DNA of 64,000 nucleotides from Plicaturopsis crispa FD-325 SS-3. Taxonomy: Eukaryota; Basidiomycota; Agaricomycetes; Amylocorticiales; Amylocorticiaceae. Location of the stretch: assembly GCA_000827205.1 (NCBI GenBank), contig KN832565.1, forward strand, positions 188,000-251,999. The letters run 5' to 3'. A model generated the notes under the pieces. That model saw nothing but the letters and a program-made list of their open reading frames with translations. It was not told the origin of the DNA and made no database searches. This document shows, one piece after another, positions 11,830-22,575 of the stretch. Each line of letters begins with the position of its first letter. The stretch's first letter is position 1. A program made the position numbers and the translations under genes.

Positions 11830-12490
11830 GCTGAACGGCTGGGTCTCTGCACTCATCGCCTGCTGGGCCTCTGAACTCATCGCCCGACTCTGAACCGAAT
11901 GCATACACTTTTCTGATTCACCCAAAATATAATACAATTCAATAAAACAAGCGAGCGACGTATAATGATACAAATGTGCGATGTGCGATCCTCCTGGGGC
12001 AATACAATAGTCCATCCTCCTCCATCCGATATACATCCACTGAGAGAGCAAATAATACAGTAATAAGCGATACAGTCCGTGTCCAGCCAGCGAGAATAGA
12101 TAGACCAAATGCGAGATGGAGAGCAGAGAGTAGACGGAGAGTAGAAACATATAGTGTCGAGAATGCAGGGAAGAGATATATGAAGTTCAGCGTCGAGCGT
12201 CGGGGATGGAACGTGCACAGAGGAGAGTGAGGGAGTAGGGATACAGTAGCTTTGGGTTGTGGGAGACGTGCGCGAATGGCGGTCGATGAGTGCGTGGTCC
12301 GATGGGTGACGCGGTGGCGACAATGATAGAATGTGATAGACCGCGACGACGAGTCTGACGGCGATGATGAATGCGAATGCTAGTGCGGATACCCCGCGAT
12401 GACGAGAAAGTCGAATGTGGACACGAGCGCCCGCGCTTTTTGGTGTGTTTTTAATGTCTTCCCTTCCCTTCTCCTCCCCTCTCCACCCCA
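11830..12490 (-). repeat. Conserved 3'-flank repeat, copy behind gene G1
   Basis: Read on the minus strand, it follows the stop of the gene at 12494-14101. It carries landmarks shared with 24121-24860 and 27932-28620: the CGCTGGACACGGACTGTATC word, GATGTATATCGGATGGA, the GGAGGATCGCACAT block and a short array ending in GCGATGAGTTCAGAG. Confidence 0.75.
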
Positions 12491-12493
12491 AGC

Positions 12494-14101
12494 CTACCGC
12501 AACGCCCTCAACCGCCTCTGCACCTCCCGCATACTCACCCCATCCCCATCCTCCTCCCCTTGCCCCTCCTCCCCTTGTTCACTTTCCATACGCCAAGCGC
12601 CCACCCAACTCTGCTTCCTATTGGTAGCAGCAGCGAGGAGTTCCGCGCGGGCAGCATGTGGGGAGAGGGGGGTGAGGGTCTGTGAGAAGGGTGCGTCGGG
12701 GGCGGGGGTTGGGGCACGCGACGACGAGGGCGTAGCTGGGGAGGCAGCACGCGAGGAAGAGGGCGTGGCAGGGGATGGGGAGGCACGGGGGCATACAGCA
12801 GATACAGCAGGCGAGCAGGCACGCATGGGTGGAGATGCCGCACGCGAGGATTGCGGGGATGTAGCGCGCGCCGATGAGGGCGTAGGTGGGGACGGCGCGC
12901 GGGGGCAGACGGCGGATACAGCGGGCGACGCCGCACGCGACACAGCGGGCGACGCCGCACGCGACACAGCGGGCGACGCCGCACGCGACACCGGTGTGCC
13001 CACGCGTGACGTGGGCGCGGAGGAAGGCGGAGTCTCTGAAGGCGCGTACATCGACTCCGACTCTGACTCGGAGGTGGGCGTTGCTGAGCGCGATGAGGAG
13101 CGCGAAGATGAGGGAGATGAGGAAGATAAGGATAGGGAAGAGGGCAGGGAGGACAGTGAAGAAGCGGCGGTGTGGTATGAGGAGGGCACGACGCTGCGGG
13201 AGGAGGGGACAGTGTGGTAAGACGAGGGGACGGCGCTGCGAGGAGCGGTGTAATATGATGATGGTGCTTTGGCGGTGTGGTACGACGCGGAGTCTGCACT
13301 TTTTGGTTTGACGCCTACAGGTAGCGGCCTCGCACTCTGCACACGCGAGCTAGCCGTCTGCACGCGCGAACTAGCTGGCAGCTTGCGCCACAAGTCCGGC
13401 AGCGGCGCCCTCTGCGTAGGCAAAGGCAGCGGCCTTACAGCCGTGCGCGCAGTCGGACGCGCGGGGAGGGACGGGAGCGGGCGTGGGCGCTGACGGGGAG
13501 CGGGTTTCAGCGGGCGGGGGGATGAGATGGGTGCAGGTGCAGGAGCGGACGTAGGAGGAGGAGTGATGATGGCATCAGGAGCGTTCATAGAAGACGGAGC
13601 AAACACGATAGCACCCACACTCGCGCTACGCCTCCTCGCACGCACAGGGAACACGAGCTCAGCTGGTACGTTTTCCCCCAACGTGCGCGCGAGCTTCGCC
13701 ATCCGTCTCCTACGCACGCACGCTGCATCCGCGTCCGGTGTAGTGGGGAACACGGAGGCGCAGGGGGAAGGAGTTAGGGCAGGTGCGAGGTGCGCGCGCG
13801 GGTCGGAGGGGGAGACGCACACTGGTTCGATGCGCATCAAGGTCGGGCGGAGGTCGAGCGCGCACGGTCTGGCTTTCACGTTGGCAGGGTCGAATGCAGA
13901 AGCGAACTCGAACACAGACCCGTGCCTGCGCGTACGCCTGTCCGTCTTCGGCTCGTCGAGGACAAGGGGAGTGGCACCGAGGACGTCAGCGAGTTTGCGC
14001 GTGGAGTGGAGGAGGCGTGCGCGGTGGTGCTTGGGGAGGGCGTTGGAGGTGGGCGGGGGCGCGGGGAAGAGGGTCGTCGCTGTGGAAGATGAGAAAGACA
14101 T
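12494..14101 (-). CDS. Proline/serine-rich basidiomycete protein with STRKL block (G1)
   Basis: A single-exon frame of 535 aa; the start at 14101 (MSFSSSTATT) is chosen because a conserved block follows soon after. Conserved parts are the N-terminal KHHRARLLHSTRKLADVLG block (about residues 29-47), a basic block RRRRMAKLARTLGENVPAEL (about 145-165) and the C-terminal pair KQSWVGAWR and MREVQRRLRALR. The long middle is low-complexity P/S/A with SYHTA repeats and a 24-bp coding minisatellite (12915-12995) that encodes repeats of SRAASPAV. I know the family only as a conserved mushroom protein of unknown function. It has no membrane segment or enzyme motif and is probably largely disordered. Its relatives here are the decayed G2 at 22576-24121, a tail relic at 22.1 kb and a chimera at 27104. 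Confidence 0.75.
   Translation of the reverse strand: MSFSSSTATTLFPAPPPTSNALPKHHRARLLHSTRKLADVLGATPLVLDEPKTDRRTRRHGSVFEFASAFDPANVKARPCALDLRPTLMRIEPVCVSPSDPRAHLAPALTPSPCASVFPTTPDADAACVRRRRMAKLARTLGENVPAELVFPVRARRRSASVGAIVFAPSSMNAPDAIITPPPTSAPAPAPISSPRPLKPAPRQRPRPLPSLPARPTARTAVRPLPLPTQRAPLPDLWRKLPASSRVQTASSRVQSARPLPVGVKPKSADSASYHTAKAPSSYYTAPRSAVPSSYHTVPSSRSVVPSSYHTAASSLSSLPSSLSLSSSSPSSSRSSSRSATPTSESESESMYAPSETPPSSAPTSRVGTPVSRAASPAVSRAASPAVSRAASPAVSAVCPRAPSPPTPSSARATSPQSSRAASPPMRACSPAVSAVCPRASPSPATPSSSRAASPATPSSSRAPTPAPDAPFSQTLTPLSPHAARAELLAAATNRKQSWVGAWRMESEQGEEGQGEEDGDGVSMREVQRRLRALR
12915..12995 (-). repeat. 24-bp coding minisatellite in G1
   Basis: Four units of about GCGACGCCGCACGCGACACA GCGG encode AASPAVSR repeats. 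G2 has two units (near 23720-23770), so the protein repeat number differs between copies. Confidence 0.85.
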
Positions 14102-14339
14102 GATTGGAGGAATGGGTCTTTGTGTTTTCGAGGCATGGTTATAAGGGACTCGGCTCACAAAAGACTCGAGTCGAACACAATGGATTTCTATTGTCAACCC
14201 AAAGAAGCAGGGTCACGTGATTGGGGTTGTAACCCTAACCTTAGGGTCGTTCCCGCTTCCCTTCTGTCCCTCGTCGTCCCCCTCGCGATGAGCCCGATAC
14301 ACCCCTGCTTCAGATTCTATAGCCACCCTGCACCCGTAT

Positions 14340-14640
14340 CGAATCTGTGCACGAATCAACCCCGCACCCGCCTTCTCTGCGGTCGCGGTCGCGTTCTCCA
14401 CGGTCGCCAGCGTCAACCCTCTTGCGCGCAAAACACCAAGGCACTCACTCGTTGACGCACGCACGGCCCTCCTTATCTATAATCCAGGACAAGGTCAGTA
14501 CCCTCTTCACCGTCTTTGCGGACGTGCGGCTCTGTCTCCCTGAGCTTGCGACTCTGTCTTCCAGACCATTTAGCTGCGCAAAGGAGTTGCAAATATCAGG
14601 AACAGAGCCTTTGATGGGTGAGTAGTAAACACCTCGTCGA
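14340..14640 (+). repeat. Dispersed conserved core unit, copy 3
   Basis: Ordered words shared with the other three units: a GATTCTATAG/GTATCGAATCTGTGC block, ACGGCCCTCC, GGCTCTGTCTCC, TGCGCAAAGG and GATGGGTGAGTAGTAAACAC followed by CTCGTC. Confidence 0.6.
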
Positions 14641-14739
14641 CCGTTTGTCCGGCGCAGCTAACCATGAGTCAACGGGTTGTTCCAGTTCCCTTTTCTCCCT
14701 GGTCGACCGGCACTCCACGTACTCAACTCGCGATCGTAC

Positions 14740-15060
14740 ACCTCGTCGATTCCGCAAAGTAAGCCCGAGACACGTTTTGCCCTGCTTCAAAACCTACCCT
14801 GCCCTCCATACCGAATCTGTGCGCGACTATACGCACCACCCGCCTTCTTTGCGGTCGCGGCCGCGGCCGCCTTCCCTCATGCGCGCACGCACGCACGCAA
14901 GCACGACCCTCCATGTTTCTGGACAAGGCGAGTACCCTAGTACCGTGCGGCTCTACGGCTGCGCGAAGGAGATGCAAATATAAGAAGCAGAGCTTGTGAT
15001 GGGTGAGTAGTAAACACCTCGTCAACCGTTTGTCCGGTGCAGCTAACCATGATTCAACGC
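14740..15060 (+). repeat. Dispersed conserved core unit, copy 4
   Basis: It repeats the order of copy 3 about 400 bp further on and ends with the same GTGATGGGTGAGTAGTAAAC core and CCGTTTGTCCGG word. The two right-arm units are therefore a tandem pair, as are the two left-arm units. Confidence 0.6.
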
Positions 15061-15169
15061 CCCACCCCTCTTTACAAGCACTCCTCGTCTGTTTTACCTT
15101 CCCCGAGTCATTCTCGCGATCGTAATATGCTTGCTTTGCCGCTGCTATCTTCGCGAGCTCGCTTTGCCG

Positions 15170-15740
15170 TGCCCGGAGCCTCCCTCTGCCACTTGCGCAC
15201 TCCCGCTTTACTACCTGGGCACTTTCGCTTTGCCTCATACGCACTCGCTCCACCACCTGTGCACTCTTGCTTCACCATCTGCGCACTCTCGTTCTGCCTC
15301 TTACGCTCTCGCTCTGCCGCTGCGCAATCTCGCTTCACCACCTACGCACTCTCGCCATGCCGTGCCCGAAACCTCGCGGCGCGCGCGACACAGAGGTCGC
15401 ATGCAGTTCTGCATTTGTTTTAGCTCGCCGGGTTCTCTCAAGACGGACTCGGGGCCGTGTTTTTTGGGACGCACTCGTGGACATGTGCGGGGCATGGTCA
15501 CCGTGGCATGCGCAATGCCTGCATTCCTGATCCCATCGTCTCACCGTCTTCGCGTCGTCTCGCGTGCTGAGCGTCGTTTCGCGTGCTGCGCGTCATCTCG
15601 CGTCTGCGCGTCCGTCTCACCGTCTACGCGTCGTCTCGCGTGCTGAGCGTCGTCTCGCGTGCTGAGCGTCGTCTCGCGTGCTGCGCGTCGTCTCGCGTGC
15701 TGCGCGTCTTTTCGCGTGCTGCGCGTCGTAGGCGTTCTCG
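15170..15740. repeat. Degenerate minisatellites of the right arm
   Basis: Inverse counterparts of the 5400-6125 and 5040-5140 fields, with words such as GCGCACTCTCGCTTTACC and CGTCTCGCGTGCTGCG. No gene is seen. Confidence 0.6.
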
Positions 15741-15814
15741 CAGGTGGTAGTGTAGGCAGCATGGCGCACCCAACAAGCCACTTAAAAGTTAAACGCCTTT
15801 GCTGTATTCCCCTT

Positions 15815-16100
15815 GCTTTGCTGCATACCCTTTGGCTCCTCATCATACCCCTTGGCTCCTCGTCATCGTCGTACCCCTTGGCTCCTCGTCAGACCCCTTG
15901 GCTCCGCGTCGTGGGCACCATCTCAAGCAGCGATCTATCGGCATCCTCCGGTGCTATCGACATCCTCGAGCGATCTATTGACATCCTCGAGCGATCTATC
16001 GACATCCTCGGGTGCTATCGCCATCCTCGGGTGGCGCAGAATGCTTTTCGCTGGGGCTCGTGCTAGCGTGCGGCGTGGAGCCCGATCCAGCGTGCGGCGG
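15815..16100. repeat. Right-arm counterparts of three left-arm minisatellites
   Basis: Holds short versions of the CCTTGGCTCCTCGTC, 21-bp (ATCGACATCCTCGAGCGATC) and 24-bp arrays found at 4246-4970 in the left arm. Confidence 0.7.
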
Positions 16101-16284
16101 TATCCTGAGGTTTCGGCCTTGCTGCTGTTGCTGACTCTCGTACGGGCGGCTGCTGACTCTCGTACAGGCGGCGAATGCCGAGCATTGCACGTCTCTCCGC
16201 GCATTGGGACGACACCTGCACATCGCACAATCGGACGGCGTGCACGGGTGACGTTCCAGACGAATACACAGACCCCTCCACGTT

Positions 16285-16441
16285 TTTTTGCATGAGCTGA
16301 ACGTGCATTTTGCATGAGCTAAACGTGCATTTTGCATGATCCGAACGTGCATTCTGCATCAGCTGAACGTGCATTTTGCATCAACTAAACGTGCATTTTG
16401 CATGATCCGAACGTGCATTCTGCATCAGCTGAAACGTGCAC
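16285..16441. repeat. 22-bp minisatellite, about 7 units, right arm only
   Basis: The unit is GAACGTGCATTTTGCATGAG CT with variants. The matching left-arm position (about 4025-4055) has only one fragment, so this array grew on one side after the duplication. Confidence 0.85.
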
Positions 16442-17353
16442 GGCCTGCACGTACACCAAGCACACGTACCGCCCATGTTTCGGTGCTTCCCCGCGGCGGA
16501 GCGTTCCCTCCCCACTGTGTCACGCTGCCTCTGCAGATCAAGCCGAGCTGGCACGGCGTCTGGCTTCAAACAACTAGTAGCATTCGACGTGCTGCTCAAC
16601 CGACGAGGAGGGGCGGGGCGGGACCGAGATGGGCTGCCTAACTTGAAATTTTATATGTGCACGCCGTCTTTGCAGATCCGTCCGCCGTCCGTGCAATGTC
16701 TACGCCCTCGCAGGTGCCCATCATCCCTCGCCGTCCTCGCAGATCCTCCCGCTGTCTTCGCGAATGTCGCGAAAGAACACGCCGATCTCGCAGGTCGCCC
16801 ACCTTCCTCCGACTTGCAGACACACCTATCGTCCTCGAAGGTGCCCGCTGTACTCGCAGATACCCCTACTGTGTTCGGCCATGCTCACACCATCGACGCA
16901 GATGCGCCTGTCATTCTCGTAGATCCCCCTACCATTATTGTCTTCGTCGATGCCCAAGTTGGGTGCACGGAGATCAGTGTTCACACTAAACTCTACAGCT
17001 ACGGTAATACATCTATATCATGATGTTGCCTGACTGAACACAATACAAATTTATGTAGGAAGTATGGTGCACCTTGGCTATGTGATACTGTATTGCTAAA
17101 TCATGTCAGTATTGGGTATGCAATGTCCTTGTGCTCACCTATGAAGTAGTTTTCCTGATAAACTCAAAAACTGTTTTTCATGGTGTATGAACAAATTTTA
17201 CTGCTTACTTGAAGGTTTTAGGTTTAGGTTGCTTTGACTAGAGCTGATATTGCATTCACAATTTTCATGTCCTAATATTTCCAAAGTTTGCCATGTAGAA
17301 GCATAGTGGTAATATACAGCATAGGGATGCAAGAAAACTGGAGAAAGTTGTAC
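16442..17353 (-). other. 3' flank of receptor copy B
   Basis: 16442-16980 is GC-rich and matches 2270-3990 in blocks. 16980-17353 is AT-rich and matches 1901-2280 closely. It probably holds the 3' UTR and terminator of copy B. No other gene is seen. Confidence 0.55.
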
Positions 17354-20300
17354 TTATCTCCAAAAGATGGATTTGAGCTTGTGCTTCAAGATGTCCCTCT
17401 TTCTAATTCTTGCAACATTGATTGCTGAGCTGATTTCTGCAGGTTGAGATGTGTTTGATCCCTCATCCATGGGGCTCTCAAAAGTGATTCTGACCTCTGA
17501 AGTGTCTGTGGCTACTTCTGCAACCTCTGTGAGAGCTGACAATGCTGTGTCGCAGTAGGAAGCTTCACCAGTCACACCAAGGTTTGAAGAAATGTCTTTC
17601 GCGGACAGAAGTAGTTTTCTGGCTTCTGCTTCCTGGATAATTTCAAGACTCTGCAAGCACTTAGCAGCATCCATGGTATCATCAATGCTGACAAACTGTG
17701 CACGTGCCTGCTCCAGCTTCTCTGTTGCATCTTGATACTGGTCCTGCATATACAAGATATCTCCAAGACTCCGCAAACACGCAGCTGCACCCATAGTATC
17801 ACCAATGTGGACAAATTGTGCATGTGCCTGCTCCAGCTTTTCTGTTGCATCTTGATATCGGCTTTGCATCCGCAAGATATTTCCAAGAATCTGCACGCAC
17901 TGAGCAGTACCCTTAAGATCACCAATGCTGACAAATTGTGCATGGGCCTGCTCCAGTTTTTCTGTTGCATCTGTATATTGGCCCTGCATCTGCAAGATAT
18001 CTCCAAGACACTGCAAGCACTGAGCAGCACCCCTGAGATCATCAATGCTAACAAATTGTGCATGGGCCTGCTCTAGCTTTTCTGTTGCATCTGCATATTG
18101 GCCCTGCATCTGCAAGATATCTCCAAGACTCCGCAAACACTGAGCAGCACCCAAGAGATCACCAATGCAGACAAACTGTGCATGTGCCTGCTCCAGCTTC
18201 TCTGTTGCATCTGCATATTGGCCCTGCATCCGCAAGATATTTCCAAGACTCTGCAAGCATTGAGAAGCATCCAAGAGATCACCAATGCGGACAAATTGTG
18301 TATGGGCCTGCTCCAGCTTCTCTGTTGCATCTGCATATTGGCCCTGCATCCGCAAGATATTTCCAAGACTCCGCAAGCACTGAGCAGCACCCATGGTATC
18401 TTCAATGCTGACAAACTGTGCATGTGCCTGCTCCAGCTTCTCTGTTGCATCTGCATATTGGCCCTGCATATACAAGATATCTCCAAGACTCTGCAAGCAT
18501 TGAGAAGCACCCAGAAGATTGTCAACGCTGACAAATTGTGCACGTGCCTGCTCCAGCTTCTCTTTTGCATCTTGATATTGGCTCTGCACCCGCAAGATAT
18601 CTCCAAGACTCTGCAAGCATTGAGAAGCACCCAGGATATTGTCAATGCAGACAAATTGTGCATGTGTCTGCTCCAGCTTCTCTGTTGCATCTTGATATTG
18701 GCCCTGCATACACAAGATATCTCCAAGACTCTGCAAGCACTGAGCAGCACCCATAGTATCACCAATGCAGACAGATTGTGCATGTGCCTGCTCCTGCTTT
18801 TCTGTTGCATCTGCATATTGGCCCTGCATCCGCAAGATATTTCCAAGACTCTGCAAGCATTGAGAAGCACCCAAGAGATCACCAATGCGGACAAATTGTG
18901 TAAGGGCCTGCTCTAGCTTCTCTATTGCATTTGCATATTGGTCTTGCATGCACAAGATATCCCCAAGATTCAGCAAACACTTAGTAGCACCTAGTTCATC
19001 TTGAAGAAAAATGAATACAGATTGTGCAGAAGCAAACTCTTTATATGCAAGAGAATCCTTGCTGGTAGCTAAATATATCTTGCCCAACAAGTAATGCATC
19101 CAGGCCATCTCATTTGTCATTGCCTCTTTGTTCTTGCTAGACATCATTGCCTCTAGTAGGTGTGGGGTTGGTTGGTTGTAATACCAAAATGTTGATATCT
19201 CCAATATGGACTGGGCCGCTTTAGGATTGGGATTGGTTACATTTGCAAGCAATATGCTAGAAATGTTCCCTTTTTCAGGTGAAAGAATAGCTAATGATTC
19301 ATGATACATTTGGTCTCCAGGTGGATTCCCGGCATAGAGTAAAATCATATCAAAATAATACTCATATAGTTTGCAAAGATGATTGCTTGCACAGGGGTGA
19401 TAGATTAGAACATAGTGTCTTATTGGAGACAATATTCTCATTGTGCCAGAAGCCTCACTTTCCACTAGAGCAGTATCTTTCAACAGGGATATGGCTTGAT
19501 GAAGCCTTTCACAATTAGGTGCAAGTTGATGCAGTCTGTTCTCACAGTCCAAAACCCCATCTGGTAGGTGAGATATCAATGACAAAAGCTGCAAGGCTTC
19601 TGGCTCATCATGGAGAGACATTATAGACAATGATATAGAAACATCTAGGCTGTTTAAGCGGTCTTTGGACCTGCTATGCAGTTCCACAAGAGATGTCTTT
19701 TCTTTTTCCCATCGAGTTAGCAGTCTCTTGCAGCTTTCAGTCTTGGATAGCTGTGCCATCAAAATTACTGCCAGCGGAATACACTCAACCATGTTGAGCA
19801 AGGTTTTGATGTCCTCATCAGACTCTGCAGATGCAGCCTGGGGGTTGGCTCCTACAAAGGCCTTGCTAGCAGCATCCAGTGACAGCTTTCCCAGAGGTAG
19901 GAACACAGGATGTGGATTCCACTGTATTCCCATGGGACTTGAAGTTCCCCTCATGGTGATGATCAAAGTAACAGTAGGTATGTCGAGTCTCTGCAGGACA
20001 CCTTGAACAGCAGTTTGAGATTCTCTGCTATCCCAGGGAGTCTCAAAATTGTCTAAAATCAGCAGCATAGGAGCTGCATGGATAACACTGTTCTGAAGGA
20101 CCTGCAATGGATCCTCCTTGGGGTAATTGTGCATGCCAAATACCCGCAAAATCCCAGCAACAAGCATTGAGGCACTTGTGAATGCATCACAAGGCACAAA
20201 GTAGCGGAGTTTCTGTGTGATCTGTGGATGATTCAGAATAGCAAGAGCAACAGATGTTTTGCCTATGCCACCAGAGCCAAGAATGGCCAGGCGGACAGGA

Positions 20301-20598
20301 TCTGTGGGAGCAGCAGTGGAGATGAGCTCTGCTGCCTTGTTCACATACTCATCCCTGCCATGAAAATTCTTGGGAGCAGGAGGGGGTGCATTTGACAGGG
20401 CAAGCCTAATTTGTATATGTTTATAGTTTTCCAAGGATTTTTTTTCATACAGGGCAACTCACGTATTGGAGGGCATAGGTTGTTCTGATGGGCAAAGATA
20501 TCAGCTTACTATGATGAAACACTATAGAATAAGCACATACCGGGATGGATCCTAACTGATTGCTGAGTAGAGGTCGCAGCATTTTGCACTGAGGCCAT
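17354..20598 (-). CDS. NB-ARC/TPR receptor (NLR-like), copy B, complete
   Basis: Three exons: 20598-20541, 20484-20463 and 20405-17354, giving 1043 aa. The first two carry the N-terminus MASVQNAAT and keep the frame through GTATGT and GTGAGT donors. Domains: P-loop GSGGIGKTS (about 70-78), Walker B LLILDNFETPW (about 141-151), a sensor-like LIITMRGTSSP, an IPLA motif in the place of GLPL, a helical linker, then eleven 40-residue TPR units (about 500-940) and an E/T/S-rich tail ending in basic residues. Known role of the family: STAND ATPases that oligomerise on ligand binding, often in fungal non-self recognition. No N-terminal effector domain is present, only about 30 residues before the NB-ARC region. 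Copy A has nine TPR units. A duplicate of exon 1 lies beyond the N gap (21511-21454), so the true 5' end is uncertain. Confidence 0.9.
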
Positions 20599-20673
20599 AT
20601 TTGATGTTGGTTTTCTGTCGGACAGCAGGATGAATCAGGTTTAGCAAGTGCAACTTACAGCAACATAGATGAG
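20525..20673. repeat. 149-bp direct repeat at left edge of N gap
   Basis: Identical to 21438-21586. It contains exon 1 of receptor copy B and part of intron 1. Confidence 0.95.
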
Positions 20674-21437
20674 NNNNNNNNNNNNNNNNNNNNNNNNNNN
20701 NNNNNNNNNNNNNNNNNNNNNNNNNNNNNNNNNNNNNNNNNNNNNNNNNNNNNNNNNNNNNNNNNNNNNNNNNNNNNNNNNNNNNNNNNNNNNNNNNNNN
20801 NNNNNNNNNNNNNNNNNNNNNNNNNNNNNNNNNNNNNNNNNNNNNNNNNNNNNNNNNNNNNNNNNNNNNNNNNNNNNNNNNNNNNNNNNNNNNNNNNNNN
20901 NNNNNNNNNNNNNNNNNNNNNNNNNNNNNNNNNNNNNNNNNNNNNNNNNNNNNNNNNNNNNNNNNNNNNNNNNNNNNNNNNNNNNNNNNNNNNNNNNNNN
21001 NNNNNNNNNNNNNNNNNNNNNNNNNNNNNNNNNNNNNNNNNNNNNNNNNNNNNNNNNNNNNNNNNNNNNNNNNNNNNNNNNNNNNNNNNNNNNNNNNNNN
21101 NNNNNNNNNNNNNNNNNNNNNNNNNNNNNNNNNNNNNNNNNNNNNNNNNNNNNNNNNNNNNNNNNNNNNNNNNNNNNNNNNNNNNNNNNNNNNNNNNNNN
21201 NNNNNNNNNNNNNNNNNNNNNNNNNNNNNNNNNNNNNNNNNNNNNNNNNNNNNNNNNNNNNNNNNNNNNNNNNNNNNNNNNNNNNNNNNNNNNNNNNNNN
21301 NNNNNNNNNNNNNNNNNNNNNNNNNNNNNNNNNNNNNNNNNNNNNNNNNNNNNNNNNNNNNNNNNNNNNNNNNNNNNNNNNNNNNNNNNNNNNNNNNNNN
21401 NNNNNNNNNNNNNNNNNNNNNNNNNNNNNNNNNNNNN
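20674..21437. other. Assembly gap (764 N)
   Basis: Unknown bases. Open frames running through it are artefacts. The flanks are identical for 149 bases on both sides. Confidence 1.
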
Positions 21438-21586
21438 TAGAATAAGCACATACCGGGATGGATCCTAACTGATTGCTGAGTAGAGGTCGCAGCATTTTGC
21501 ACTGAGGCCATATTTGATGTTGGTTTTCTGTCGGACAGCAGGATGAATCAGGTTTAGCAAGTGCAACTTACAGCAACATAGATGAG
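21438..21586. repeat. 149-bp direct repeat at right edge of N gap
   Basis: Identical to 20525-20673, including the ATG of receptor copy B exon 1 (minus strand, 21511) and its GTATGT donor. Confidence 0.95.
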
Positions 21587-22100
21587 CTCTTACAGAGCAA
21601 GAGATCTTCGAGATGATTGCAAGGTTGTACAGTGGTCACAGTGGTCGTGGTGGTTGAAAGACAAGAGCCGAACGAGGCGATGGGGATCGATAACGAGGCG
21701 CCGGCACAGCCTTCTTTGAGCGGGGCGATCCGGTCGAAGTCGGAAGAGGCGCTCGCGACTTGTGAATATTTGGAGACTCAGTACAGACGGCAGCCAGCAC
21801 TTGTCCTTGACTGCTCCGACGGACGAGTACGACGCGACTCAGACGGCGTTATCGTTGTTTCTTCCTCACCAAGCTGCCTAGGTTCCTCGGTTTCTTCAAT
21901 CACACATCCTGTTTGACCGGCGACGGCGAACTCTCAGTCTCTGGAGTCAGGATACCGCGCGTCGCCGCGCCAGCTCACAGAAATATCACAACCTCCGAGG
22001 TCACTTGCACGTTGGACGCCGCCGCCGCCGCCGAAGTCCTGAAGTGTCTGCTGTGTGCTCTCTTGTAGTACTTGTCGTGTCCGGCCTCACCTACCTCCTT
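21587..22100. other. Upstream region of receptor copy B; relic of F-box 5' flank
   Basis: No convincing gene. 21940-22060 shares words (CGCGTCGCCGCGC, TCACAGAAATA, a GAAGTxCTGAAG block) with 26865-26960, which lies just upstream of the chimeric F-box gene at 27104. Confidence 0.4.
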
Positions 22101-22400
22101 CCGTCTGCCGCATCCGCCACGGTGTCCCGTCCTTCCCACTCTCCGTCCTCTTCTCACTCACCTACGCCCTGTCACTCTCGCTCTCTAACACCCCCCGACG
22201 CACCCTTCTCATGGACATTTCCCCGCGCGCTGAGCTCGTTGCGGCGGCGGGGAAGAAGCACAGTCAGGTCGGGGCTTGGCGCACGTATCCTCGCGAGGGT
22301 GAGAAAGCGCGGAAAGGGGAAGAGGATGGGGAGTTGAGTATGCGGGAAGATGCAGAGAAGACTGAGGGCGTTGCGGTAGGTTTGGGAAGGCATGGACTCG
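22100..22400 (+). pseudogene. C-terminal tail relic of the G1 family
   Basis: Two frames must be read to follow the homology: SLTPPDAPFSWTFPRAL in one, then RAELVAAAGKKHSQVGAWR and a damaged MRExxEKTE end in the next. G1 and G2 have PDAPFSxTLxP, RAELLAAA, RKQSWVGAWR and MREVQRRLRALR in the same order. The N-terminal 80% is absent. Confidence 0.7.
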
Positions 22401-22575
22401 TACACAAAAAAATAACAGAGGGACGGTGTACGCACGGGCGTGGCCATTCGTATTTCGCATTCGCATACGCCGTGGTATATCCGCGATCGACGCACGTCTC
22501 TCGCGCTCCAAGACTGTATCTCTACTCTCTCCTCCTAACGCTCGCTTCACGCTATGCATTTCTACTCTTGCTCTC

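Larger units (their letters stand above)
9760..14150 (+). repeat. Left arm of inverted segmental duplication 2
   Basis: It pairs in inverse orientation with about 22550-26490. Shared landmarks are the block near 9777/26460, the CGTTCATGTGAACGG-type words at 10340/25840, the pyrimidine-rich tract at 10900-11700 against the purine-rich 24900-25680, the 3' flank repeat and the proline/serine-rich gene. Confidence 0.7.
14215..20673 (-). repeat. Right arm of inverted segmental duplication 1
   Basis: It is the reverse complement of the left arm at 1-7440 and contains receptor copy B. It is shorter because several minisatellites have fewer units here. Confidence 0.75.

Noticed and set aside
12399-13311. 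Plus-strand frames opposite G1, and minus-strand frames opposite G2
   Set aside because: Mirror frames of a GC-rich low-complexity gene; the G1/G2 sense frame has conserved blocks in several copies.
20552-21511. Frames running through the N block
   Set aside because: They contain only unknown residues between short ends.
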